Assembly: GCF_903645325.1 (NCBI RefSeq)
Contig: NZ_CAHJXQ010000001.1
Coordinates: 1 to 64,000, forward strand
Direction: 5' to 3'
DNA: 64,000 nucleotides
DNA from: Microbacterium tenebrionis
GTDB taxonomy: Bacteria > Actinomycetota > Actinomycetes > Actinomycetales > Microbacteriaceae
Positions 7,686 through 16,647 of the stretch are shown piece after piece. How positions within the stretch are numbered: the first letter of the stretch is position 1; each line of letters begins with the position of its first letter. The notes beneath the pieces are model-generated. The model did no database searches. It saw only the letters and a program-made list of their open reading frames with translations, and was not told the origin of the DNA. The translations under genes were made by a program, and so were the position numbers.

Positions 7686-9011
7686 CTACGCCTCCGCCCG
7701 CAGCCAGCCGCCCGTCTTCACCCGCCAGCCGAGGGTCGCGAACCGGGCGAGCATGTACACCCCGAAGAACGCCACCGCCAGCCAGGTGACGCCGGCGGTT
7801 CCCGTCACACCGGTGAGCGCGACGATGAGCAGCGCGGGCACGAAGGGCACGAGGTTGAGGCCCCCGGCGATCGCCAGGTAGCGGACGTCCCCTGAGCCCA
7901 TGAGCACGCCGTCGAGCACGAAGACGATCCCGGCGATCGGCTGGGCGACGGCCAGCACGATGAGTGCCGGCTGGATCAGCTCCGCCACGTCCGGGTCACC
8001 CGTGAACGCCAGTCCGATCACGCCGGAGAGGGCACCGATGATCAGTCCGACGATGACGCCGAACCAGGCGCCCCAGGCGACCGTGCGGGCGAGGACGTGC
8101 TTGACGCCGGGGATGTCACCGGCGCCCAGGCGCTCATCGGCAAGAGCCTGGGCGGCGATCGCCAGAGCATCGAGGGCGAAAGCCGCGGCCGAGAAGATCG
8201 TGAAGACCACTTGCCATCCGGCGAGCTCATCGGTGCCGATGCCCGTCGCGACGCCGACCGTGATCAGCAGAGCCGCGCGCAGACTGACCGTGCGCAGGAA
8301 CAGCCAGCCGCCCGACCGCGCCGATCCGCGCACGCCGTCGCGCTGCGGGCGGACCGATGCCGAGTGCTTGCGTGCGAGGCGCCCGACGACGATCACGTAG
8401 GCGGCGACCATGGCCCACTGAGCGGTGACCGTTCCGACGGCGGATCCGGCGATGCCCCAGCCGAAACCGTAGATGAACAGGAGGTTCAGCAGCGCGTTGG
8501 CGCCGAACCCGAGGCCGGCGATCCACAGCGGCGTCACGGTGTCCTGCATGCCGCGCAGCAGCCCGGTCGCGGCGAAGACGATGAGCATGGCCGGCAGGCC
8601 CCACATGCTGATCATCAGGTAGGTGTCTGCCTGTTCGGCGACCTCGGTGGATGCGCCGAACAGCGAGACGAGCCAGTCCGACGACGTCGCGCCGACGACC
8701 GCGAGAACCGCGCCGAGTCCGAGCGCCAGCCACATGCCGTCGATGCCGACGGAGACAGCGTCCTTGTGATCCCCGGCGCCGAACCGGCGGGCGACGGCCG
8801 GCGTCGTCGAGTACGCGAGGAAGATCATCAGGCCGACGATCGTCTGCAGCACGGCGCTCGCGATGCCGAGCCCCGCGAGCGGGACGGTGCCGAGGTGGCC
8901 GACGAGCGCGGCATCCACCATGAGGAACGCGGGTTCGGCGACGAGCGCGCCGAGCGCCGGGACCGCCAGGCGCAGGATCTCCCGATTGAGGGAGGCGGGG
9001 CGGGCGGTCAT
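7686..9011 (-). CDS. MATE-family multidrug/organic-cation exporter (DinF-like)
   Basis: The 441-residue protein has about 12 membrane helices in two homologous halves, the normal MATE layout. N-terminal motifs LAVPALGALVAEPAFLMVDAALVGHLG and LGIASAVLQTIVGLMIFL match the DinF branch. Family members exchange drugs or metabolites for H+ or Na+ across the cytoplasmic membrane; the substrate cannot be told. TAGGCT (minus strand, 9018-9023) sits six bases before the ATG. The 290-residue protein gene follows on the same strand after 32 bp and might be co-transcribed. Confidence 0.9.
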   Translation of the reverse strand: MTARPASLNREILRLAVPALGALVAEPAFLMVDAALVGHLGTVPLAGLGIASAVLQTIVGLMIFLAYSTTPAVARRFGAGDHKDAVSVGIDGMWLALGLGAVLAVVGATSSDWLVSLFGASTEVAEQADTYLMISMWGLPAMLIVFAATGLLRGMQDTVTPLWIAGLGFGANALLNLLFIYGFGWGIAGSAVGTVTAQWAMVAAYVIVVGRLARKHSASVRPQRDGVRGSARSGGWLFLRTVSLRAALLITVGVATGIGTDELAGWQVVFTIFSAAAFALDALAIAAQALADERLGAGDIPGVKHVLARTVAWGAWFGVIVGLIIGALSGVIGLAFTGDPDVAELIQPALIVLAVAQPIAGIVFVLDGVLMGSGDVRYLAIAGGLNLVPFVPALLIVALTGVTGTAGVTWLAVAFFGVYMLARFATLGWRVKTGGWLRAEA

Positions 9012-9089
9012 CCCTCGAGCCTATGGCCTGCCGGCGACACGGATCCGATGCGCGCGTAGGCTGAAAGGACCGGCATCCGGAGGTGGACG

Positions 9090-9408
9090 ATGACTGATCC
9101 TCGAGACGCCGCGGCCCGCTATCGGGCGCGGCAGAACGGCGATCCTGCTGCGCACCGAGGACCGCGAGCTCGATGCGACGCTCGACCGATTCTCGCGCGA
9201 GACCGACGTCCGTGAGCTGCTCGAGGACTTCAACAAGCGCGTGATCGAGGCGCGACGGCAGTTGCTGGGCGGACCGCCGGTGGTGACGAAGACCCGCGAT
9301 GTGGATGCCGAGGCGCGGCGCTGGCGGGAGCGCCGGGCGACCCGTGCCGCCACCGACGTTCCGGAACCCGACCTGGCAGCCCGCCGCGGCTTCTTCCGCC
9401 GCCACTGA
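9090..9408 (+). pseudogene. Small basic protein gene (~105 aa) with a one-base frameshift
   Basis: GGAGGTGGACG precedes ATG 9090, so initiation looks good. Frame 3 reads MTDPRDAAARYRAR, then derails at about 9131 and stops early. Frame 1 carries on with TAILLRTEDRELDATLDRF and a charged helical protein ending RRGFFRRH with TGA at 9406-9408. The span is 319 bases (3n+1), so removing one base near 9131 restores a single ~105-residue protein. The continuation has no start codon of its own. It is either a real +1 insertion or a sequencing error. The family is not recognised; the sequence predicts a helical, strongly charged cytosolic protein. Confidence 0.65.
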
Positions 9409-9430
9409 TTCGCGCGCATAGGGTGGACGC

Positions 9431-11395
9431 ATGACTGATGTTCTTCCTGCCGGTCTCGCGACCGAAGAGTTCAGCTCCGACATCCGCCCGCAGGACGACC
9501 TGTACCGCCACGTCAACGGCGCGTGGCTCGAGCGCACCGAGATCCCCGGGGACAAGGCGCGCTGGGGGTCGTTCCACATGCTCGCCGAGCAGGCCGAGAA
9601 GGACGTGCGCACGATCATCGAGGAGGCGCAGAGCGCCGAGCCCGGCACGCTCGAGCGCAAGATCGGCGACCTGTTCACGAGCTTCATGGACACCGCGCGC
9701 ATCGACGCCGCCGGCATCCAGCCGCTGCAGGAGACCCTCGCCGAGATCGATGCCGTGGACGGCATCCCCGCGCTGCTCGCCCTCGCCGGGGCCTACGAGC
9801 GCGACGGCCGCGCGCACCTCATCGGTCTGTACGTCGACGGCGACCCCGGCGACCCGGAGCGATACGTGCCCGTGCTCGTGCAGTCGGGCCTCTCGCTGCC
9901 CGATGAGAGCTACTACCGCCTCGACAACTTCGCCGGCACGCGCGACGCCTACCGGGCGCACCTCGAGCGCCTGCTCGCGCTCGCCGGAGTCGCGGATGCC
10001 GCCGGCGACGCCGAGCGCTCGTTCGCCCTCGAGACGGAGATCGCCTCGCACCACTGGGACAACGTCGCCAGCCGCGACGCCATCAAGACGTACAACCTGA
10101 AGACGTGGGACGAGTTCCAGACGCTCGTCGGCGTCGACCTGGCCGGATGGCGGGATGCCGTCGGCCCGACGAACCCGGATGCCTTCGCCGAGGTCGTCGT
10201 CAGCCAGCCGAGCGCCTTCGAAGGGCTCGGCTCGCTGCTCACGGCAGGCCGCCTCGACGACTGGAAGGCATGGCTGCGTGCGCACGCCGTGCACGCGGCA
10301 GCTCCGTTCCTCACCGACGACATCGTGCAGGAGAACTTCTCGTTCTACGGCACCGAGCTCACCGGCGTCCCCACGATCCGCGAGCGCTGGAAGCGCGGCG
10401 TCTCGGTCACCGAGGGGGCCCTCGGCGAAGCGATCGGCAAGGTCTACGTCGAGCGGCACTATCCGCCGACGGCGAAGGCCGCCATGGACGAGCTCGTCGG
10501 GAACCTCATCGAGGCGTACCGGCAGAGCATCACCACGCTCGAGTGGATGAGCCCCGACACCCGTGAGCGGGCGCTCGCCAAGCTCGACGCGTTCACCCCG
10601 AAGATCGGGCATCCCGAGGTGTGGCGCGATTACTCGACGCTCGAGATCGACGCCGCCGACATCTTCGGCAACGTGCGCCGCGCCAACGTCTTCGAGCACG
10701 ACCGCAACATCGACAAGGTGGGAAAGCCCATCGACCTGGGCGAGTGGCACATGCCGCCGCAGATGGTGAACGCCTACTACAACCCGTCGATGAACGAGAT
10801 CGTGTTCCCCGCCGCGATCCTGCAGTACCCGTTCTTCGACGCCTCGCGCGATGCCGCGGCGAACTACGGCGGCATCGGCGCCGTGATCGGTCACGAGATC
10901 GGCCACGGCTTCGACGACCAGGGCAGCCGCTACGACGGCACCGGCAAGCTCGACGACTGGTGGACGGATGCCGACCGCGCGGCGTTCGAGGAGCGCACCA
11001 AGGCTCTGATCGCGCAGTACGACGCGCTCGTGCCGGTCGGCCTCGACGAGGAGAACCACGTCAACGGCGCGCTCACGATCGGTGAGAACATCGGTGACCT
11101 GGGCGGGCTCGGGATCGCGCTGAAGGCGTACGAGCTGTCGCTCGGGGGAGCCGAGGCGCCGGTCATCGACGGCCTCACCGGCGTGCAGCGACTGCTGCTG
11201 AGCTGGGCGCAGGTGTGGCAGCAGAAGAGCCGCGACGCCGAGACGATCCGTCTGCTGACGATCGACCCGCACGCCCCGAACGAGTTCCGCTGCAACCAGA
11301 TCGTTCGCAACATCGACGCCTTCTACGAGGCGTTCGGGGTGGCCGAAGGAGATGCGCTGCACCTTCCGAGCGACCAGCGCGTGACCATCTGGTGA
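9431..11395 (+). CDS. M13-family (neprilysin-like) zinc metallopeptidase
   Basis: The product has 654 residues, the usual size for bacterial PepO-type M13 enzymes. The zinc site is HEIGH (His488, Glu489, His492) within VIGHEIGHGFDDQG. The third ligand is in GENIGDLGG (Glu about 552). The substrate-backbone motif NAYYNP (about 450-455) and the C-terminal CNQIVRNIDAFYEAFGV are also present. No signal peptide is visible, so it probably acts on oligopeptides in the cytosol. TAGGGT (9419-9424) ends six bases before the ATG, giving a leaderless promoter. Confidence 0.92.
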   Translation: MTDVLPAGLATEEFSSDIRPQDDLYRHVNGAWLERTEIPGDKARWGSFHMLAEQAEKDVRTIIEEAQSAEPGTLERKIGDLFTSFMDTARIDAAGIQPLQETLAEIDAVDGIPALLALAGAYERDGRAHLIGLYVDGDPGDPERYVPVLVQSGLSLPDESYYRLDNFAGTRDAYRAHLERLLALAGVADAAGDAERSFALETEIASHHWDNVASRDAIKTYNLKTWDEFQTLVGVDLAGWRDAVGPTNPDAFAEVVVSQPSAFEGLGSLLTAGRLDDWKAWLRAHAVHAAAPFLTDDIVQENFSFYGTELTGVPTIRERWKRGVSVTEGALGEAIGKVYVERHYPPTAKAAMDELVGNLIEAYRQSITTLEWMSPDTRERALAKLDAFTPKIGHPEVWRDYSTLEIDAADIFGNVRRANVFEHDRNIDKVGKPIDLGEWHMPPQMVNAYYNPSMNEIVFPAAILQYPFFDASRDAAANYGGIGAVIGHEIGHGFDDQGSRYDGTGKLDDWWTDADRAAFEERTKALIAQYDALVPVGLDEENHVNGALTIGENIGDLGGLGIALKAYELSLGGAEAPVIDGLTGVQRLLLSWAQVWQQKSRDAETIRLLTIDPHAPNEFRCNQIVRNIDAFYEAFGVAEGDALHLPSDQRVTIW

Positions 11396-11503
11396 TCTTC
11401 GGCGCAAGCCAGGACAGGTTGTCGACGGCCGGGGTTAGGATGGCCTGAGTCGCCGACGCCCCGGCCGGTGCGGCACCTCCCCACCTTCTCGGAAGGACCT
11501 CGC

Positions 11504-12412
11504 GTGGGCACTCCCCCTGAGCCTGCGATGATGCGCAGATCGCAGCGCAGCACCCGTCGTCTACCGCGCCGTGCAGCCATCGGGCGGAGGTCGTTCGCCG
11601 CGACGACGCGGGCCCTCGAGGAGCTGGCGGATGCCGGCGCCCACGTGGCGGTGCACGTGATCGACCTCGACAGCGGCTCGCAGGTGCTCGCCGGAGATGA
11701 CCACCTCACGCTGCCGATCGCCGGGCTCGGCGTCGTGCCGCTGCTCATCGAGGTGGCATCCGGGTTCGAGTCGGGCGCCCTCGATCCGCTCGAGATCGTG
11801 GACCGCGCCTCGCCCGATGCTGTGGCGGCATCGGGCCTGTGGCGCAGTCTGCGCGCTCCCGCCCTGCCGCTCAGCGACCTCGCTGTGCTCGCCGCCGCCG
11901 TCGGCGACCCCATCGCCGTCAACATTCTGCTGGAACAGGTCGGGCTCGATCGGGTGCGCGAGCGCATCGCCGCGCTCGGCATGCCGCAGACGGCGGTCCT
12001 GGACCGTTTCCGTGACGAGCGCGGGCTCGACGACGCGCCGCAGGTCGCCGTCGGCACCGCACGCGAGCTGGCCGGACTCTTCTCGGCCCTGGTGAACTCC
12101 CGGGCTGTGGACGCCGCGGTCAGCGCGCAGGTCGCCGAGTGGCTGAGCCTGAACCAGGACCTCAGCCTCGTGGCGGCATCCACCGGCCTCGATCCGTTCG
12201 CGCACGACCACGACGCCCACGGTCTGCTGTTCATCAACAAGACCGGGCGCGATCGGGGCGTGCGCGCCGAGGCCGGTGTGCTCGCCGGCCCCCGATCCGG
12301 TGTCGCCTACGCCATGATCGTCGGCTTCGACGACCTCTCGATCGCGCACCGGCTGCGTGTGCACGACGCGTTCCGCGTCCTCGGCGTCGAACTCATGGAG
12401 TACGCGCACTGA
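11504..12412 (+). CDS. Class A beta-lactamase-fold protein lacking the SxxK serine
   Basis: I start it at GTG 11504, six bases after GGAAGGA; this gives 302 residues. The fold is that of class A beta-lactamases. The C-terminal INKTGRDRG box (KTG, about residue 247) and an NILLEQVG segment where the SDN loop belongs are recognisable. The place of the active serine reads LTLPIAGLGVVPLL, with no SxxK, and the SDN loop reads VGDPIAVN. Both catalytic motifs are therefore changed, so beta-lactam hydrolysis is unlikely. It may be a non-catalytic binding protein. There is no clear signal peptide; the N-terminus is very basic. Confidence 0.75.
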   Translation: MGTPPEPAMMRRSQRSTRRLPRRAAIGRRSFAATTRALEELADAGAHVAVHVIDLDSGSQVLAGDDHLTLPIAGLGVVPLLIEVASGFESGALDPLEIVDRASPDAVAASGLWRSLRAPALPLSDLAVLAAAVGDPIAVNILLEQVGLDRVRERIAALGMPQTAVLDRFRDERGLDDAPQVAVGTARELAGLFSALVNSRAVDAAVSAQVAEWLSLNQDLSLVAASTGLDPFAHDHDAHGLLFINKTGRDRGVRAEAGVLAGPRSGVAYAMIVGFDDLSIAHRLRVHDAFRVLGVELMEYAH

Positions 12413-12437
12413 AGCCCCGCCCGTGATCGGACGGGGC
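12413..12437. terminator. Hairpin terminator between convergent genes
   Basis: AGCCCCG (12413-12419) pairs with CGGGGCT (12431-12437), and CCG/CGG pairs extend it inside. It lies directly after the stop of the beta-lactamase-fold gene and before the end of the convergent amidohydrolase gene. It could serve both strands. There is no T-run. Confidence 0.55.
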
Positions 12438-12451
12438 TCCGGATCGAGCGA

Positions 12452-13993
12452 TCAGGCGCGCGCGTGCGCGCCCACCCAGGTCCGCTCGTCGCCGGTCCAG
12501 CGGTTGACCGGCATCTGCCGCCGGGCCGACTCCATGTGCATCCGGGCGAAGGCCGGTGCGAAGACCTCGTTCACGGCATCCAGGCGATCCTGCTCCTCCC
12601 GGATCCGCGGCATGATCTCGCGGAATGCGGCGAGGACCGCGTCCTCGTCGACGAGAGTGAGCCGGCCGTGCTCGACCGTGACGACTCCGTCGACCATGAC
12701 ACGCACGATCGACGATCCGTTCTCGCTGTAGACGAGGTGGTTCTCGAGGCGGTTGGTGGGCAGGAACGCCAGGGTCGTCGTGTCGAACATGACGAGGTCG
12801 GCGCGCTTGCCGACTTCGATGGAGCCGATCGTCTGGTCCAGCACCCCGCTGCGGGCGCCGCCGATGGTCGCGGCGTCCAGCACCTCGGGCACGGTCGGCC
12901 AGCGCTCGAAGTCCGGTTCGGTGACCTTGTGCAGGAGAGCCGCGGTCTTCATGACCTCCATGAGGCGCGGTGTGTCGCTCGAGGAGCATCCGTCCGTGCC
13001 GAGGCCGAGATTCACGCCCGCGTCCTGGTAGTCGCGCCAGGGCAGGATGCCGGACCCGAGCTTGAGGTTCGAGATCGCATTGTGCGAGACGGAGACGCCC
13101 GACCGTGCGATCCGCTCGATGTCGTCGCCCGTGACCCAGATGCCGTGAGCGAACGTCGTACGCGGGTTCAGGGCGCCGATCTCATCGAGGTGCTGCACGA
13201 GGGTGCGTCCGCCGTAGAGCTCGTCACCGGTCACCGCCTGCGTCTTCGTCTCGAGCACGTGGATGTGCACCTCGGCGTCGAACTCCGCGGACAGGGATGC
13301 CGCCCCCACGAGCAGATCGTCGGTGCAGCGCTGCGGGCCGGACGGCGCCAGCATGTACCGGATGCGACCGCCCGCCGTGCCGTGATGCCTGCGGAAGGCA
13401 TCACGGGAATAGTCGAGGTACTCCGCCGCGGTGAGCGTCGGTGCCTGCCGCACCTGGCGGACGACCTCCTCGGGCAGCCAATCGGCGACGAACGGCAGGG
13501 TGTCGACGAACGGCCGGTTGATGATGTGGCCAGAGACATTGGCCCGGATCCCGATGTCGCTGTACGCGCCGGCGACGGCCGCGAGCTGGTCGAGGTCCTG
13601 CCCTGGCGTCTCGAGCACATCGTCGATGAGCGTGGTCACGCCCGACTTCATCGACTCCATCGCGAACATGAGCGTGCGCAGCCGGATGAGATCCGGCGGG
13701 GTGGGGCTGCCGCCGAGGATGGGGTAGGAGTACGCCATCCACAGCTCCAGCGGCATGTTGTCGTAGCGGCCCTTGTAGAGGTACTCCCACGAGTGGGTGT
13801 GCGCGTTGACGAAACCCGGGGTGACGAGCATTCCCGTGCCGTCGATCACGGTCTCGCCCGGTCGCGCTTCGAGGTTCGTGCCGATCTCGGTGAAGCATCC
13901 GTCCGCGATGCGCAGGTCACGCCGCACCGGAGTCGCGTGCGTGTTCGCGTCCATGGTGATGATATCCGCGTTGCGGATCAGGGTTGCGGTCAT
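12452..13993 (-). CDS. Metal-dependent amidohydrolase / deaminase (TrzN-SsnA-like)
   Basis: The product has 513 residues with the amidohydrolase layout: an N-terminal beta-sandwich, a TIM barrel and a return to the sandwich. Metal ligands are visible as NAHTHSW (HxH, about residues 66-68), VHIHVLET (His, about 247), AHGIW (about 283) and GLGTDG (Asp, about 335). This subgroup deaminates or dechlorinates nitrogen heterocycles (guanine, cytosine, triazines). Its ATG overlaps the TGA of the NCS1 permease gene (ATGA, 13990-13993), so the two are co-translated. A divergent PucR regulator completes a uptake-plus-hydrolysis unit. The substrate is probably a purine, pyrimidine or related ring; the exact one is open. 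Confidence 0.88.
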   Translation of the reverse strand: MTATLIRNADIITMDANTHATPVRRDLRIADGCFTEIGTNLEARPGETVIDGTGMLVTPGFVNAHTHSWEYLYKGRYDNMPLELWMAYSYPILGGSPTPPDLIRLRTLMFAMESMKSGVTTLIDDVLETPGQDLDQLAAVAGAYSDIGIRANVSGHIINRPFVDTLPFVADWLPEEVVRQVRQAPTLTAAEYLDYSRDAFRRHHGTAGGRIRYMLAPSGPQRCTDDLLVGAASLSAEFDAEVHIHVLETKTQAVTGDELYGGRTLVQHLDEIGALNPRTTFAHGIWVTGDDIERIARSGVSVSHNAISNLKLGSGILPWRDYQDAGVNLGLGTDGCSSSDTPRLMEVMKTAALLHKVTEPDFERWPTVPEVLDAATIGGARSGVLDQTIGSIEVGKRADLVMFDTTTLAFLPTNRLENHLVYSENGSSIVRVMVDGVVTVEHGRLTLVDEDAVLAAFREIMPRIREEQDRLDAVNEVFAPAFARMHMESARRQMPVNRWTGDERTWVGAHARA

Positions 13994-15381
13994 TCGCCCG
14001 CTCCGTTCTGTGCGTTCGTGTGCTGTGCGTTCGCATGCTGTGCGGCGTCCGGCGCCGGTGTTGCGGGAGACGCCGCGACCGCGGCCGGGCGGGTGCTGCG
14101 GGCGACCCAGTGGCAGATCGGGGCGGCGATCACGGCGACGAGGACGCCCTGGATGGCCGGACTGCCGATGCCCGTGACGGAACCGAACGCGGCTGCTGCC
14201 GTGCCCAGCAGATAGGCGATGATGCCGGGCCAGATGAAGGCCGGGACGTTGTCGAGGTCTGTCCCCGGGTCGCGGCGCCGCCAGACGAACAGGAACGTTC
14301 CGATGATGACGCCGCCCAGTGGCGGGATCACCGTGCCGAGCGTGACGAGGAACATGGTCATCGAGTCGGCCAGGCCGCTGACGGCGAGGGCGATGCCGAT
14401 GATGACTCCGCCGATGATGAAGGGGCGCTTGTCGGCCTTGCCGAACAGCTCGGACCCTGCGACGCCGAACGCGTAGGCCGCGTTGTCGTTGGTGGTCCAG
14501 AGGTTGAACGTGAGCATGAAGACGCCGAGGCCGGCGAGGCCCATCGTGAACAGCAACGTGGCGAAGTCGGCCTCGTCGAACGCGATCGCACCGATGCCGC
14601 CGAACACGAGCATCGCGGTCTCGACGACCAGGAGCGCACCCAGGCAGACCAGGAAAGCGGTGCGCGCGCTGCGGGCGAAGCGGGTCCAGTTGCCGATCTG
14701 CGTTCCGCCGGAGATGAAGGTTCCGATCATCATGGTGATCGCCATGCCGGGGGTGATCGAGCTGTCGCCGCTCGTCGCGAAGAGTCCGCCGATGCCGCCG
14801 GCCTCGTCGAGGGAGAGCGCGGTGATCCAGATGCACAGGGCGAACATGAGCGGCACTGACACCCACGAGAGCACTTCGATGCCCTTGAACCCCCAGTAGG
14901 CGGTGGTCGCCATGAGGAGGCCGCCGAAGATCGCGAGCGGCCACGACTCCGACCAGCCGAGGGCGGATGCGAGGAGGTTCGCGAAGATGCCGACCGTGAT
15001 CCCGTACCAGCCGATCTGGGTGCCGCCGAGCACGATCGAGGCCCACTTGCCGCCGACCCGACCGAGGGTGAGGCGCGAGATGAGGACCGTGGACAGACCG
15101 GTGCGGGCGCTCGCCGCGCCGAGGGTGGAGATGTAGAGGCCGAGCACGGCGGTCGCGACAGCGCACAGGAGTAGGAACGTGCCGAAGCCGAACGCGCCGG
15201 CGACCTGTCCGCCGGTGACCATCGTCGGGGTGAAGAAGACGAACCCGCCGACGACGACGAGGACGCCGAACCAGCCCTGTCGAGAGTGTGCGGGGACGCG
15301 GGAGAGCGGATAGTCCTTGTCGACGCGCTCGGCCGCGGGCGGGGCTGCGGGTGTGGCGGGAGGTGCGGATGTGGTGGTCAT
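13990..15381 (-). CDS. NCS1-family nucleobase permease (CodB-like)
   Basis: The product has 463 residues with 12 predicted membrane helices, starting after a Pro/Ala-rich cytoplasmic lead. The core segments LGGTQIGWYGITVGIFANLLA and LTFNLWTTNDNAAYAFGVAG resemble cytosine/purine permeases of the CodB group. The ATG at 15381 follows AAAGGA by seven bases and is preferred over an upstream in-frame ATG. The amidohydrolase gene follows with a four-base overlap. Import of a nucleobase-like compound by proton or sodium symport is the likely role. The C-terminal tail is rich in Ala, Gln and Asn. Confidence 0.9.
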   Translation of the reverse strand: MTTTSAPPATPAAPPAAERVDKDYPLSRVPAHSRQGWFGVLVVVGGFVFFTPTMVTGGQVAGAFGFGTFLLLCAVATAVLGLYISTLGAASARTGLSTVLISRLTLGRVGGKWASIVLGGTQIGWYGITVGIFANLLASALGWSESWPLAIFGGLLMATTAYWGFKGIEVLSWVSVPLMFALCIWITALSLDEAGGIGGLFATSGDSSITPGMAITMMIGTFISGGTQIGNWTRFARSARTAFLVCLGALLVVETAMLVFGGIGAIAFDEADFATLLFTMGLAGLGVFMLTFNLWTTNDNAAYAFGVAGSELFGKADKRPFIIGGVIIGIALAVSGLADSMTMFLVTLGTVIPPLGGVIIGTFLFVWRRRDPGTDLDNVPAFIWPGIIAYLLGTAAAAFGSVTGIGSPAIQGVLVAVIAAPICHWVARSTRPAAVAASPATPAPDAAQHANAQHTNAQNGAGE

Positions 15382-15553
15382 GGCGCATTCCTTTCGGTCA
15401 CCGCTCATTGGAGTCCTCGAATGTTTCGGCGCTGTTGCAGGAGGGGATTGTGTGGAGGAGATCACCCGTCCGCGCCTGCGGAGGTGGGGGAGAGCACACC
15501 TCCGGCAATCTCGGGGAAACGGTGGCGAAACACGACCGCCTTATCGTCGGGTC

Positions 15554-16633
15554 ATGGTCGGGCGGAGAAGGGAAGACGCGGATGCGCTGGTCGGCGACGT
15601 CCGCGTCGCGGACCTGCTCGCGTGGGACGGGCCGCCGATGGCGCTCGCCGGACGGCCGGTCGGCCTCGATAGGGTGATCCGCTGGTCGCTGCCGTCGGAT
15701 CTGCTCGACCCGAGCCCGTACCTGCGCGGCGGCGAGCTCGTGCTGACCTCGGGGATCTCGATGACCGAGGTCGAAGCGCAGCGCAAGTTCGTGGCGGCCG
15801 TCTGCGATGCCGGCGCGTCCGCGATCGGCTTCGCCCTCGGCGTCGTGACCGATGAGGTGCCGGCGCCGATCATCCGGACGGCGAACGCCCTGGGCGTCGC
15901 GGTGCTGCGGATCCCGGCCGATGTCGCGTTCGTCGAGATCACGCAGCGCCTGGCGGCCGAGCAGCATCGGCAGGAGCAGGAGGCGCGCGAGCGCGCCCGT
16001 GTCGGGGCGATCATCGACATGGTGCGCCGCGGGCAGGCCAGCGCCGTCGTCCTCGGAGCCGAACTCGACAACGCGGATGCTGTGCACATCGTCGTCGCGC
16101 CCAGCACGATCCGTCTGCCGCTCCCCGAGGGCTCTGTCGTCGGCACGGTCGGCGCGGACACGGTCGCGATCGTGCCGGGCACCATCGGCGGCTTGCTCTC
16201 CGCACCGCACGACATCGATGCTGTGTTCGGCTGGAGCGGTCCGATCGCGCAGGAACGCATCGCGATCGCGCTTCGGGAGGCGTTCGCCGCTGCCGCCATC
16301 GCGCCCCGGCTGCGGCGACCGGCAGGTCCCCGCGACCTCGCCACGTGGGAGGGGCTGGTGCACCGGCTCACGCCCGACCAGATCGCTCCGTTCACGGAGC
16401 ACGTGATCACGCCGCTGCGCCGGTACGACGCGCGTCACCGCACGCAGCTGCTGCAGACGGCCGAGGCTCTCTGCCTGAAGGACGGCGGGGTGCAGGCGGC
16501 CTCAGCCGATCTGTTCATCCACGAGAACACCCTCCGCAAGCGCGCCGCGCGCATCGAGGAGATCACCGGGCTGAACCCGCTCAACGCCCTCGATCGCGCG
16601 GCGTTCCTTGTCGCCATCCTCGGTGGCATGTGA
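15554..16633 (+). CDS. PucR-family transcriptional regulator
   Basis: The product has 359 residues. The N-terminal purine-catabolism (PucR) sensor domain spans about residues 10-135 (VADLLAWDG, GGELVLTSG, AIGFALGV). The C-terminal PucR-type helix-turn-helix lies at about 325-350 (DLFIHENTLRKRAARIEEITGLNP). It is divergent from the permease-amidohydrolase operon with a 172-bp spacer, so it probably controls that operon in response to the imported ring compound. TATCGT (15542-15547) ends six bases before the ATG, suggesting a leaderless mRNA; an upstream in-frame ATG at 15317 would overlap the permease gene and is rejected. Confidence 0.88.
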   Translation: MVGRRREDADALVGDVRVADLLAWDGPPMALAGRPVGLDRVIRWSLPSDLLDPSPYLRGGELVLTSGISMTEVEAQRKFVAAVCDAGASAIGFALGVVTDEVPAPIIRTANALGVAVLRIPADVAFVEITQRLAAEQHRQEQEARERARVGAIIDMVRRGQASAVVLGAELDNADAVHIVVAPSTIRLPLPEGSVVGTVGADTVAIVPGTIGGLLSAPHDIDAVFGWSGPIAQERIAIALREAFAAAAIAPRLRRPAGPRDLATWEGLVHRLTPDQIAPFTEHVITPLRRYDARHRTQLLQTAEALCLKDGGVQAASADLFIHENTLRKRAARIEEITGLNPLNALDRAAFLVAILGGM

Positions 16634-16647
16634 ACAAGCCGCTCCGT

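Noticed and set aside
12464-14215. A 583-codon plus-strand frame opposite the amidohydrolase
   Set aside because: Same shadow effect; the minus-strand gene carries all metal ligands and translational coupling.
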